From positions 30,597,090 through 30,661,089 of the forward strand of contig NC_058050.1 in NCBI RefSeq assembly GCF_020085105.1: a stretch of 64,000 nucleotides of DNA, written 5' to 3'. This stretch comes from Siniperca chuatsi. Its lineage: Eukaryota > Chordata > Actinopteri > Centrarchiformes > Sinipercidae. How positions within the stretch are numbered: the first letter of the stretch is position 1; each line of letters starts with the position of its first letter. Below the pieces are notes generated by a model. That model was not told where the DNA came from and ran no database searches. It saw only the letters and a list, made by a program, of their open reading frames with translations. Of the stretch, positions 21,335 through 32,769 are shown one piece after another. The position numbers were made by a program, and so were the translations under genes.

Positions 21335-23565
21335 GGTGTCAGCTGGGAGGTTTTGGACACACTCCGCAAGAAATTAAAAGAAGTGAAAGACAGACAGTGA
21401 AAAGTGAAAAAGTTGAGTGTCTGTGCAGCCTGCAGTCATTCCCTGTCCGTTGTTCTTTCACAGCTGAAGACAAAACACTGCCAAGCCTGTCTGTGCCCCT
21501 CCCTTTGGCTGGCTCTCTTCTCTTCAGGCTCCTCCTTCAGTCAGTCTGACGCTACCTCCCACCCAATGCCTCTTTACTCACCATGTCTACTCCTTCTCCA
21601 AAGGAAAGTCCCTGCTGCGCTGTCACTAAAAGGAAAGGTACAGCCCCAATGGTAAAAAATTACAATGTGACTCCATTTCCCTTTCTCTCAGATTTACAAC
21701 CTGCTTTATATGCTTCCCTCTCCAGCTCTATCTGTGTTGAGGCAGTAATTTGCAAAAATCCTGCTGGTCTAGTTTATATGATTACCAGTCTGTGTCCTTT
21801 GACAGTGAGTAGATCATGAATGCAGCCATGAACAATTTCATGCTGGCAAAAACAAACAAACACCAAAGGAACTGAAACTGTGTTTTTATTCGCTTTTATG
21901 TGAAGCAGTCATTCATTTATATGAAATGAGGAGTATGACAACTTGATTTGTTTCTTTTCATGCACATGCATTCTCCATACACAACAAACAGGTCTCAGTT
22001 CTGCATGTCTGCACTGTGCATTCAACAAGGATAAAATCAACCATTTTTATCTGGAATGACAAACGTGCAAAGAGGAGAAACATACATACAGAGAGCACTC
22101 ATTCATTCTATTGAAATGCTTCCATAGAGAACATACCATTGCTGCAGAGACAGAAAGACACAGCAGAGAGTCGAGTGAGAAAGTGATCACATCCTCTTGG
22201 TGGTTTCTCTGTTCCATTACAAAAAGAGTGACTACTCAGACTAGAACACTCTGAGTGCATTATACAGGAAGCTGTGAAACATCTTCTACACATATAAAAC
22301 ACATCATTATCTGCTGGTACTAACACTCATTAAAGTCGTCAACAAAATCGGTTTTCCGCCTTGGATTTTTTACTACGCCTGTGTACAGGGTGTCGCACAT
22401 GTAAAATATATACATTCATTTCGTCACTGATGTTCATTTGCTGAATGTGTGTGTGTGTGTGTGTGTGCGTATGCAGTCTACTAGCAGTGCACAGGAAGTG
22501 GTCAAATGGTGAAGATGAAACATTTCCTGTTTAAGCCCACACTCATCAAAACACCCACACCCACCTTGTTTTCTATGTAAGCACGCACACCAGCAGCATC
22601 TTGGTGTGGGTCTTCTGTTTCACATCCTCTCCAACTTCTTAGCTTTGACACACATCAGCTCTTCAGAAAATGTTATTATGCTCACTCCCCAGATCAACAG
22701 ATCTTGGCTGCTATACCTTCACTACTTCTTCTGTCTGTATGGAGCATCTGATGTGTGCTATGGGCATCGACTGTTGCGCGTCCAGTGATGTGATGCCTTC
22801 AATGTGTGTTACACTTTAGTCTTGTTACTCTAAAGCAGACACAGACTTGACCATGGTATTGGTCATGGTTTGAATGGTTTGGTGGAATCTGAAGGCATCT
22901 CTTCAGTTTCTATTTTCTTTCATTTCTTTCTTTTTCAATCAGCCGCAACTTGTGGTCAACTATGTTCATTTAAATGCAACGTGTTTTAACATGTATTTTT
23001 CCAGGGTAGTTTCACTGAGAGCTAAGCTCTTTTTCACCTGTTCACACTCAAATAAGGTTACACACATTCACACCTGGAAGCTGGTGGAGGGGCACAGAAG
23101 CTGCCCCAGGTGCTGCCCTTTCACTTTCCACACCCAGATCTGGCGGGTCTGGACCGAACTACGACCTCTGGTCATGCTTCTCTAACCTTTAGGCCACCAC
23201 ATCTATCATGATGATATATGTATGCATCATGTGATGATGGTGATGCTTAAGACTGGAATCGTGATGTTGATACAGCTCATCCCACATATTGTCCACATTA
23301 AACTCCATATAAGGTTTTCAGCATTTCTGTGTCAAGTAGCAGTTGTATGGCTAGGTTAGATGCTCTTCTTGATACTTAAGCTAATAGTTTCTCCTTTAAT
23401 AACAAAATCAAGTCTTTCATCTCTCACTGCCCCGTGGCTCTTTGGATTAACTCCTAAGAGCCAGACCTGCACTGTGTGCAGTTCTCTGACGTTATCAGTA
23501 TAATCCATATATCATCAAACTGGTCCAACCCTATCACAGACAACCCTTTGATGTGACAAACCTCC
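21335..23565. other. Intergenic spacer between the two calhm genes
   Basis: About 2.2 kb containing the calhm5-like 5' flank and the calhm6-like 3' flank. It holds a short (GT)n at 22,446-22,467. No further gene or named repeat is seen. Confidence 0.6.
22446..22467. repeat. (GT)n microsatellite
   Basis: About eleven GT units. Confidence 0.9.
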
Positions 23566-24000
23566 TCACAGCACCATTCTGCCATCATCTACAAAATGAA
23601 GAACCGCAGGGTTGTTGTCAGCAGGCTCACTTGACTTGACCGAATCCATCCTCATCATCCCGCTGCTGGTCTCCTGGCAGTTCTCCACATACTGGTGCAA
23701 GGTGCTATAGTAGTGGTCTTTGGTATTAAACTTGTAGAGGGAGGAGATCTTCTCCCAGTCCTTGTTGGAAGGGGTGATGATGTTTTCAGGCAGTGTCTGG
23801 TTGAAGAAGCTCTTCAGGTTCCTCTCAGCGAGCTCTTTGGCGTGCTTTGCGCTGTATGAATCTATCATGTTGCTCTCTTCCTGAGCATACGCCCTCCAGA
23901 ACTTGAGCTGCAGGTAGCTGATGGGGGAGGTGCACCGAGCCACACATATTAGCAACAGGTTGGACAACATGACAGAGGTGATGAGCAGCCAACCCAGAAT
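23566..24000 (-). CDS. calhm6: calhm6-like exon 2
   Basis: It follows a CCACAG acceptor and begins I-L-G-W-L. It encodes 144 residues and a stop at 23,566. Confidence 0.92.
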   Translation of the reverse strand: MLGWLLITSVMLSNLLLICVARCTSPISYLQLKFWRAYAQEESNMIDSYSAKHAKELAERNLKSFFNQTLPENIITPSNKDWEKISSLYKFNTKDHYYSTLHQYVENCQETSSGMMRMDSVKSSEPADNNPAVLHFVDDGRMVL

Positions 24001-24438
24001 CTGTGGTCACCATAAAACATAGTATGGATTTACAGTCAGGTTTAGGAGATGTTAAAATGAGTTTAAACACCATTTGTCACACATTATTAGGTGAAATTAA
24101 AGGAAACGAGAGAACAATGTTTTATGCAACTTTGCATGTTATTGGCTACAACTGACAAAGAGAAGTAACAGAAAACTGTCTGAATTTCAATAATGGACTG
24201 TAAGGATATGTCAGCATGTCAAGGCTGAGTGTCTCTGTCCTGTGTGGTGAATTTGCCTGACTACAGCAAGTGTTTTTTCAGGTCTTGTGTCCCCAGGCGT
24301 ACACTGTTTCACATGAATAACAAAGAGTTTTTTTAGACACCATGTAAGGTTTTTTCCTTTGATCCAGGTAGATAGGGTGGAGCCGCTTGACACTGAATCT
24401 CTAATAAAATGGCAACACATACTGTATGTCTGACAGAG

Positions 24439-24509
<71 letters not shown>

Positions 24510-25233
24510 GTATCATAGCCTATTCTCATCATTATACCCACATCTAAGTCTGCTAAGACAAATTCATCAACATTCAACTACATTCATCATTCAACTTCTT
24601 TGTTACTTTATTAACGTTAATATCGTAAAATAAAATTCCCCTTATTGGAAGAGTAGTGTTTAATGGGAATAAGCAGAGTAGGAGCACATCAGCACTGACC
24701 TGAGACTGGGCTCTCAGGGTGAGCAGAACATCCTTTATGTCAGCCTGCGGTACACTGCTGCCTGTCCCACAGGGGAACCTGTACAGCTCCTTCTGACAAT
24801 GGACCAGAGAGTTCTTATCTCCACACAGAAGCTTGATGTAAGTGCTCACATTGGTCCCGGTCATTGCACACTCATAGTAGTTCCCGTTGAGCAGAGCCAC
24901 AGCAATCCAGCTGGAAGGCGCTACCAGCGCGGTGATGCTGATGTTGACGAAGGCAGCCAGCCTCCTCCAGCGGCACAGCTTGGCCCTGCGCTGGCACAGA
25001 CCCGTCAACAGCTTCCACGTCTTCTTACTCAGGATGTAACCCAGCAGCAGCAGAGCCAGAGCGGGCACCAGCAGGAACACCATGCCGTACAGGAAGTTCA
25101 GCTCATTGCAGGGACAACTGAACACCACTGAGGAGAAGATCTGCTCCCCTCCTGCTGTCAGCAGGGCGACCAACCCGAAACCAAAGTTGGTCTGTTTGTT
25201 GGCAATGTTCAGAGCCGTCTTAAACTTATCCAT
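23566..25233 (-). CDS. calhm6: Calcium homeostasis modulator 6-like protein, two exons
   Basis: The joined exons give 322 residues (human CALHM6 about 315). Features in order: M-D-K-F-K start, L-L-T-A-G-G-E in the first membrane region, C40-P-C42, the second membrane segment rich in Leu, a basic loop (C-Q-R-R-A-K-L-C-R-W-R-R), the third segment, A-L-L-N-G-N-Y-Y-E-C, then exon 2 with the fourth segment and Y-L-Q-L-K-F-W. The C-terminus keeps the V-L-x-F-V-D motif typical of CALHM6. Mammalian CALHM6 is linked to immune-cell ATP release; that role here is inference. It lies upstream of, and in the same orientation as, the calhm5-like gene. Confidence 0.9.
24441..24502. repeat. (AT)n microsatellite in the calhm6-like intron
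   Basis: About 31 uninterrupted AT units. The intron runs from 24,001 to 24,699. Confidence 0.95.
24700..25233 (-). CDS. calhm6: calhm6-like exon 1
   Basis: 178 codons from the ATG at 25,233 to A-Q-S-Q, followed by the donor CAG|GTCAGT, phase 0, the same intron position as in the calhm5-like gene. Confidence 0.92.
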
Positions 25234-25516
25234 CTCTGATTGCTGTGTAACAGATCGACTGTTTTCAAACGGTCACACTTTCACTTCCACCTTTGTCAAA
25301 GCCCCGCCATCCCAACCACCAGCACCCACAGCTGTCAGTAACTGTGCTCACCATGGTTTATTTATAGGAAGGCTATTATGTATGGAATGCGGATTGTGCC
25401 AAAACGTCTTGTTCGGCATTCGCATTAATACATCAAATTTGTACGTCTTACGACAGAAAAGTATGGAAAGCAAAGCAGTTCAAAAATAAATTTTTTTAAC
25501 ACACATAATACACATA

Positions 25517-25785
25517 ATTCTGAGCCATTTGGCCACTTGCTCAGGTTGAATGGGTGAGTGTCAGAAGTTCCCATTGGCTGCTGAGCACCAGGGTTAAACC
25601 CTTTCTGTAAGTCTAGGCCTACCGCCATTTAACATGCTAAGGAGCCTCTTATTTCTTTGTCCTTTTCTTCTTTTTTTTATGTAGCCTATAAAAATAAAAT
25701 ATTTATTTGGATTGCAGTTTTATGACTTAAATTATTTTCCTTTTGCTCCACTACTGCCTTTTTGGGTAAACAAACACATTAGTGG
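25517..25785 (+). repeat. Left inverted-repeat arm
   Basis: Arm of the long inverted repeat, pairing with 27,218-27,482. Confidence 0.8.
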
Positions 25786-27217
25786 ACATTCTAGCTTTAA
25801 CACCATCCATCAAACTTTAGTTTTCTATCTTTAAAAACATTAACAATTGTGTGGGAAAAAGTTACAGTAGTGGTACTAGCTCAATGCTGGTTTAGGATAC
25901 AGACCATTGTAATCAATATCTGTCTTTGGAAAATGACAAACTTTTTTGAGCATTTTAATTTAACTTAGGGCTTAACTAATTGGCTAAACACTATTTCTAA
26001 GGTAAATGGCTTTAATAAGAATTTTCAAGATGGTCTAGGACTTTGGCACAGTAGTGTACATCTACTGTCAGGAAATCCAAATCAAATTACTATCTGACCA
26101 AATTAAAAGCTCTCATTTTAATCCTGAAAGTCTTTGGAAGGCTGTGGATTCCATCAAAATGGGTATAGCCAGGTGCTAAATCTATTCAGATGTAATTTTC
26201 CACTTAAATTTGGTGTAGTTCTTAAAATTGTTTAAATGTTAATACATGTGTTCATTGTTGCTTTCTCTTGAGTGTAATATTGTTTATGTTTTTTCTTTTA
26301 AATCATTTTGGTGTTAAAGAATCCAACAAACTTTAGCACATGAGCTGTTCATTTAAATGACTCAGTAGCTCATGCACTCACTCACTCAGAATATGGGCAT
26401 AATACTGACCTGTATTGATTTTATTTTACTTTCGAATTTGCTGCTATACGTATAGGACATATGTATGTGTATTTATAATAAAAGATGTAACATGATTATC
26501 ATTTATGACATTTACCTGGGTTACCATTCTATTACTCATAAGGATGATATCCTGCCATTCATAAATGTGTCTTGTGTCTTTCAGCAACTGATGAGACTGA
26601 GTTTGAACATGGAAGCATTACATTGGTAACAAACAATAGTTTCTTTAGGAAGAAATTAGTACAGAAAAGTAATTAAGACAGAAAAGATCTGGGGTGGGAG
26701 TGAAGTGTCATGCCAATGACATCACCTCTTCCGCCCTTACAGAAGACTTTAAAACAAAAGGGAAACATCTTGTACGCTGGTCATTCATTCATCTATTAAT
26801 TATTCATCGCTGTACTCATCTTTAGTCATGGTTGCATTTATGCATTTGTTTGTTCAGTGTTGTAAGTAGTGATAATAATAAATGTTTCACGTATAAAGAT
26901 CGTTGCCTTTGATTTCTGTAACTTACATTCAGTCACTTTACATATCCGTTCCTTGTTTTACCTCTTGCTACCTGATTTCAGGTTAAATCCCTCACAAAGA
27001 TAATTTGTGCGTTATCTTTTGACTGATCAAGAGAAACGGTTTAGTGTAAAACTGAGCTAAATTTTAACAACATTAAATAGTGGAAAAATTAATTCAATTG
27101 CTGCTGCTTCGTATTCATTGCAGGCAGAAACACATAGATTTCCTACATATGTCTGATAAGTGCCTAATCTCTGAACAAAAAATAGGCCTGTTTAGTCATG
27201 CACCATTATTGGTGATA

Positions 27218-27482
27218 ATGTGTTCGTTTACCCAAAAAGGCAGTAGTGGAGCAAAAGGAAAATAATTTAAGTCATAAAACTGCAATCTAAATATTTTATT
27301 TTTATAGGCTACACAAAAAAGCAAGAAAAGGTCAAAGAAATGAGAGGCTCCTTAGCATGTTAAATGGTGGAAGGCAACCCCTAGGCTTACAGAAAGGGTT
27401 TAACCCTGGTGCTCAGCACCCAGTGAGAACTTATGACACTCACCCGTTCAAACTAGACAAGTGGCCAAATGGTTTAGAACTT
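27218..27482 (-). repeat. Right inverted-repeat arm
   Basis: Reverse-complement partner of 25,517-25,785, with small indels (for example GCCTTCC in the right arm where the left has a shorter form). Confidence 0.8.
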
Positions 27483-27489
27483 TGTGAAA

Positions 27490-28550
27490 TTGATGTCTGA
27501 GATCACACATTGTTAACATGTTGTTAATGTGTGAAAAATCAACGCGTTAACAACACGTTCAAACCCATTAACACATTGTGGTGTCAACGTGTAAAATGAT
27601 TTTCCATTTTGATTGTCTTATGGTGTTTATAAATCCCTTTATAGTGGTCACTACAGTGGACAGCTATTCAAAAGCCGTTTTCTTGTAAATGCATGGGTTT
27701 TGATGATGTAGTTGCACATCAGCCACTACAGTGGATGCTAGTTTGTCATCCCATACACTGCCACCCACTGGCCAGCTGTTTTAAGTGCAACACCATTTTC
27801 TCAAAACCAAAATGCCCAACGGATGGCCAGAAACGCTGAGCAGCTCAGGAACATCTTGCCAATCCTTGTATAGTAGGAGACCCTTGCAGGTAAATGCTTG
27901 GCAACCTCAAGTAACAACTAAAGAGTATGTTTCTGTCCAATAAATTGGACATCATGCATTGCTGGCTATATTTAAACTACAATTCATACTCTTACTTTGA
28001 GTGTGAACTTTGTTGCTTGTTACTTTGTTGTCTTGTTCATCTGCAGTAACATTTTGGCAGTAAAATCTAAAAGAGGCATCATACTAATTTGTTTAGGGCC
28101 TTCCTGCTTCTGGATTGTGGAGGTGATAATCCTGACACATAGTGCTCTGGCACATGGAATACAACAACAACCACAAGTTATAATAATAGCTGCAAAAGTA
28201 GCAAGAGATAGTAAAATACCAAATTTAAATTACAAGTAACACTCCTAATACAGTTGTAACCGCTGCCCCCTTAGGACTGCCCCACATCCCCATCTTATGA
28301 CTGGAACTTTTCTATTTCTTTGTACTGAAACAGCAACCTCTGTTTCAGGAGATTAAAACCCTCTATATCACTTCACAGTCTTTTCCTTCAGGATGTGACG
28401 TCATCTTCAACTTCAGGCTGGGAATTGTGTTCGTCCAGCACACTCTTCTATGACCTAGAGGAGAAGTTACTAGCACTTCCCCTCCTGCAGCTAACAGTGT
28501 GATTCCTCTCGGGGTACAGGGGTTGTACCTTTCGACCACAGACCAGAGGA
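27490..28550. other. Spacer 3' of retroviral pol
   Basis: It contains a small hairpin at 27,504-27,533 (arms CACACATT/AATGTGTG around GTTAACATGTTGTT). An env gene or LTR would be expected downstream of pol here, but I recognise neither; an 80-codon hydrophobic frame at 27,997-28,239 is unassigned. Confidence 0.5.
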
Positions 28551-31500
28551 TTATTCTGCCTCTTTTGTTGGGGTCTGGGTGTTCTCCGACTCAGCCGAGC
28601 CGGTGCTTTCAGCTTGTAGTTGCCGTAGATCTGCTCCGATCTCCTCCAAACTCTGTCCTGGCTCCTCGGCCACCGTGCACTGGCTCCAGTGGAACCAGGT
28701 GTCGCCTTTATCTTTTACCCGGACCGCATGTGATGTTCTCTCTGTGACCTCGAATGGTCCTGTCCACCTGGGCTCTGACCACTTCCTTTTGTTGACTCTC
28801 AGTGATACCCACCAGGCTGTGGGTAGAGTGGATCCTTCTGTCAGCGCCTGCCTTTCGCCAACCTGTTTGGAGAAATCTGAGACAAGAGCTTGTAATTCGT
28901 TAAAATATGTCTTGTGTTCCATTTTTTCCCCTTCTTCCCCTAGTCCCAGAGTGGCACTGGGCCCCGGAAACTGTCTTCCTGTCAGCAGCTCATATGGTGT
29001 AAACCCTGTTCCTTGATTGAGGGAGCTCCTGATTGTCATCAGGGCCAGGGGTAATGCATCCACCCAATTCAGTTTTGTCTGTGCACAGATTTTAGCCAAT
29101 TTTTGTTTGATGTTCTGATTCATTCTCTCCACCTTACCTTGTGACTGGGGGTGGTAGACAGTGCCGAATGAATGTTTCAAACCCAGCATCGCTTCTACTC
29201 TTTGTAGATCTGTGTTTTTAAAGTGAGTACCATTATCTGATCTGATTTTTGCTGGGAAACCATGTCTGGGAATGTAATGATTAATCAAACATTTTATCAC
29301 CGTAGCGCCGTCCTCCTTTTTTGCTGGCCACGCCTCTGGCCACCCTGTGAATGTATCAACACACACCAACAAATACCTAAAACCTTTCACCGGATCAATC
29401 ATATCCGTATAGTCTATCACCACCTCCTGGCCAGGGCAGGTTGTAATAGGGAAATGCCCCATTTCCGGTCTCACCACCGGCTTCGGATTAAAATGTGAAC
29501 AGACTGTACAACTTTTTACAAAATGCTTTGCCATATCTGCTAGGAACGGATGCCACCAATGACACAAGTTCCTATTCATTTGCTTTGCCCCCACATGCCC
29601 CAAGCCATGTGCTTCTCTCAGGGCTCTTGCCCTGATACCTGGTGGGAGGACCATTCGTCTGTCCAGCCCCCTCCACAGTCCATTTTGCACCGTAGCTCCT
29701 CTCTGCATCCATACTGCTTTTTCTTGGGCCCCCGCCCCCTTTTGATATTCTTTTACTGCCTCTGCAGTGAGTTTGGGTTGTAATTCAGTCTCCTCACTGG
29801 TTATCATTTGGTACATTTGCAAGTACCCTGCTACCCTTTTTGCTGCTGTATCTGCTTCCTGGTTCCCTGTAGCTACTGGAGTGCTAGCCTGATCATGTCC
29901 TCTACATTTTACCACTGCCACCTTCCTTGGTAATTTCAAAGCCTCCATTAACTCTTTCATCTCTTCCTCATGTTTGATAGGTTTGCCCCCTGCTGTCAAG
30001 AACCCTGTTCTCATCCATTGTCTCATTTCCACATGTACTGCCCCTGCAGCATATGCTGAGTCTGTATAAATTGTGACGTCCCTGCCCTGTCCCCATTTCA
30101 AGGCTTCTGTCACTGCAACCACTTCTGCTCTCTGTGCTGACTGCTGTCCCTCCAGTTGCTCTGCTCTGATAGCTTCATATCCTGTTTCTGTCTGCCTGAC
30201 TACCGCATATGCTGTCTTCAACCCTAATTTGTCATGTTTGTAGCAACACCCATCAGTGATTAATTGTTCTGAACTTGGCAAAGGCTGAGCTTCCAAATCT
30301 GGTCTCACCTTGACATCTTTTGTGATTTCTCTCTCGCACTCATGTGGGTCACCTGTCCCCATTCTGTCTGCCATGTTGATGCCTTCATGTGTGAAAGTCA
30401 GATTTGGTGCTTCCAATATTTTACAGAGTCTCTGTTGTCTAAGAGATGTCATGGTGAATGTCTGTGAGTTTACAAATGCTACCACACTGTGTGTTGTTAG
30501 TATCGTCAGGGGGTGTCCCATCACTATATGGGCTGTTTTCTGAAGAATTTTTGCCACGCCTGCTGCATGTTGTGTGCATGTAGGATGTCGTTTTTCCATT
30601 AAGTCCAGCATAATGCTAACATACATTAACACTTGTCTAGCCCCCCCTTTTTTCTGAAACAGAACACCATTTACCACCCCTTCTGTTTCAGAAACATCTA
30701 AAGAGAAGGGAAGTGTATAGTCTGGTAGAGCAAGTTCCGTCGCTTGTGACAGTTTCTGCTTCAGGTCAATAAAGCATTGTTCCACCTCAATGGACCAGTC
30801 TAACTGAGCTTTAAGATTTCTCATACCTTGTGCATTTATCATTTTGCGAAGTGGTTGTGTGAGGCCTGTATAATTTGCAATGTAGTTTCTGCTGTAACCT
30901 GTGAGACCAAGGAAGGAAAGCATGTCTTTAACTGTGACTGGACGGGGATGATGTAAGATGGTTGATCTGTGTGCATGTGACAAGTCTGCCCCCTTCTGTG
31001 ATATTACCCGCCCCAGGAAAGAAACCTGAGTTCTGATAGCCTGTAGCTTAGATTTACTAGCCTTAAATCCTTTCTCCGCTAACCTGAGCAAAACATTTTT
31101 TGCAGGTTTAGCACACAACTGAGGATCTGGAGCTGCAATCAACAAATCATCAACATACTGAACCAGAGTGCAACCTGATGGTAACTCACAACCACTTAGA
31201 GCCTGTTTTAGAACCTGATTAAACAATCCTGGTGACAATGCAAACCCTTGTGGTACTCTGGTGTACTGCAACTGCTGTCCCTTGTAGGTAAATGAGAAAA
31301 TTTCCCTTCACTCCTGAGCTAAAGGTACACAAAAGAACGCATTAGCTAAATCAATACAAGTGAACCATTTCTGTTCTGGTGTGAGGTTGTTGAGTGCAGG
31401 GTTTGGTACTGGAATGGTGGGTGTGGCTAAAATGTCATTAATTGCCCTTAAGTCATGTGCCATGCGATATTTACTTGTCCCTTATTTCTCAATGGGTAGT

Positions 31501-31560
31501 ATGGGAGTGTTCCAGGGTGAGCAAGAAGGTTCTAAAACACCTGACTTCAACAATACATAG
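28551..31560 (-). mobile_element. Endogenous retrovirus (class I, gamma/epsilon-like) pol: RT, RNase H, integrase
   Basis: The minus strand carries an unbroken 906-codon frame (28,551-31,271) whose first ATG is internal to pol. Counting from it, the RT palm shows V-P-Q-G at 6-9 and the catalytic Y-V-D-D at 39-42. An RNase H domain follows (I-T-D-G near 340; Y-T-D-S-A-Y-A). Next is the integrase with an H-H-C-C zinc site (H-G-L-G-H ... C-T-V-C), a D-D-E core (V-V-I-D-Y-T; R-S-D-N-G-T-H-F; G-K-V-E-R-M-N) and a C-terminal SH3-like tail. RT coding can be followed upstream to about 31,560 but is broken by in-frame stops at 31,308-31,310 (TGA) and 31,482-31,484 (TAA). No gag, env or LTR is recognised. 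Such fish frames are often annotated as NYNRIN-like. Confidence 0.85.
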
Positions 31561-31832
31561 AAGTGGGAGGAGTTGACGGTGTGTGTGTATGCATGTTAGA
31601 TTGCGATTGGTAGGGCGGGGGACCCTCAGGTTTCTCTTGTTTCTTCTTTTGTCTACAGCAATGATCTATTCCTTGCCAGATAAGACCCACTGTAGCCACC
31701 CGAGCAACTGACCCAGTCACTCAACTTCCTCTTTATCACTTTGTTAATACCGCTAGGTATCCGTGAACAAAGAGGGGAGGCTTTTCGTATTTGAGACACT
31801 CAATTCAGTCTTTCCCTGGAAGAATTAAGACA
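31561..31832. other. Spacer 5' of retroviral pol
   Basis: Expected to hold protease/gag on the minus strand, but I find no recognisable domain. Confidence 0.45.
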
Positions 31833-32135
31833 GGGACTCCAACCCCAGACCCAAATATTACAAACAAAAATTCAAACCCCAAACCCAATACCGGGGACTC
31901 AAACCCCAAACCCAATGAAACAATTTTACTGGGGACTCAAGCCCCAAACCCAATGAAACAATTTTACCGGGGACTCAAGCCCCGGACTTGGCATGAAACA
32001 ATTTTCGGGACTGAGGACTGGCAAAGAAAACCTCTGAGGACTCGAAAAAACAATTTTACCGGGGACTCGAACCCCAAACCCAATTATACAATTTAACGGG
32101 GACTCGAACCCCAAACCCAATGAATACCTTTTACC
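31833..32135. repeat. 38-bp tandem array with B-box-like cores
   Basis: Clear units start at 31,893, 31,931, 31,969, 32,061 and 32,098 (spacings 38, 38 and 37). Degenerate units lie near 31,833, 32,008 and 32,038. The unit is GGGGACTCRARCCCCAAACC then CAATGAAACAATTTTACC. On the minus strand two units contain exactly GGTTCGAGTCC, which fits the Pol III B-box consensus; others are GGTTTGAGTCC or GGCTTGAGTCC. The array lies upstream of the retroviral pol in its own direction, and a plus-strand frame of 101 codons runs through it. Confidence 0.85.
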
Positions 32136-32221
32136 ATTTTCAAAGTCTACCAACTAACAGTGTGGATCTAAGATCTGAACACCGAGAATTCGGGGGACCT
32201 CACCTCCCCAGGCCTCTAACC

Positions 32222-32297
32222 TGGCTCACGTGGGACTCGAACCACGTGTTTCGTGCCCTCGTCAGAACACGATGTGGTTAGCCAAACCGAGGTCAAG
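32222..32297 (-). other. tRNA-like sequence (pseudo-tRNA or tRNA-derived)
   Basis: On the minus strand three arms occur in tRNA order. A D-arm-like stem GGTT/AACC lies at 32,276-32,288, an anticodon-arm-like stem TCGT/ACGA at 32,259-32,272, and a T-arm-like hairpin CACGTGG/CCACGTG enclosing the B-box GGTTCGAGTCC at 32,227-32,248. No proper acceptor stem pairs the two ends, loop sizes are off, and the T-arm pairing is not canonical. I therefore do not call a functional tRNA. Confidence 0.4.
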
Positions 32298-32625
32298 GTA
32301 TTACTATCATCTCTTTTCTTTCCACAAGTCTCTCTTTTAATCCCAAATTAAATTTTTACTGGACTTAATCACAATTGTTACCACATGCTCTCAATTTAGT
32401 TATTTTCCAATACGCAGAGTTTGATTAAACAGGTTCTGCTTACCTTTTAGTTGCAGCCGGCTGTGAGCCTTAGGTAATCACGATTATTACAAACAATACA
32501 AACAATCTAACAGTACAGACAAATACAGATATATCTGGAGACACAGCACAGAGACCTCTCCAGGCGATCTCCCCGCTATGTCTGAAGCAGCAATACAAAA
32601 GTAGTTGGTTATATGTCCTGAGCTC

Positions 32626-32768
32626 CTCTGTTAACCTAGCCTGCTTGCTGTTTTAGTGGCTGCACTAAAAATGTCACCATTTGGGTTTGGGTTCCAAAAA
32701 GAGAGGCAACTTAAACTCTGGATCAGTTACCATGGTAACTGACTCTGTTAACCTAGCCTGCTTGCTGG
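32626..32768. repeat. Short direct repeats around a palindrome
   Basis: CTCTGTTAACCTAGCCTGCT followed by TGCTG occurs at about 32,627 and again at about 32,743. The palindrome GTTACCATGGTAAC lies just before the second copy. This word combination occurs in a common fish repeat, which I cannot name. Confidence 0.6.
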
Positions 32769-32769
32769 C

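Larger units (their letters stand above)
25517..27482. mobile_element. Non-autonomous element with about 270-bp terminal inverted repeats
   Basis: The left arm (about 25,517-25,785) and the reverse complement of the right arm (about 27,218-27,482) match over almost their whole length. Shared blocks include CATTTGGCCACTTG, CAGGGTTAAACCCTTTCTGT, AACATGCTAAGGAGCCTC, and a Pol-like AT-rich block leading to GCTCCACTACTGCCTTTTTG. The interior of about 1.4 kb has no substantial open frame. The left end lies about 290 bases upstream of the calhm6-like start codon. The superfamily is not determined; ends and target duplications are not clear by eye. Confidence 0.75.

Noticed and set aside
24799-25131. 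Plus-strand 110-codon frame in the calhm6-like gene
   Set aside because: Antisense shadow of exon 1.
26300-26900. Gene inside the long-TIR element
   Set aside because: No frame over about 60 codons and no transposase motif could be read on either strand.
27997-28239. Retroviral envelope transmembrane piece
   Set aside because: It is hydrophobic and on the plus strand, opposite to pol, with no heptad or disulphide motif.
28551-29016. Plus-strand frames opposite retroviral pol
   Set aside because: They shadow the minus-strand pol and have no features of their own.
31791-32096. Protein gene over the 38-bp array
   Set aside because: The frame crosses degenerate units, its period is not a multiple of three, and it shows no domain; the openness follows from the repeat.
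31833-32135. CRISPR-like regular repeats
   Set aside because: Repeats abut with no unique spacers of constant length, units diverge, and the window is from a eukaryote.
32222-32297. Functional tRNA gene
   Set aside because: No acceptor stem pairs the two ends, the anticodon loop has six bases, and the T-stem pairing is shifted.
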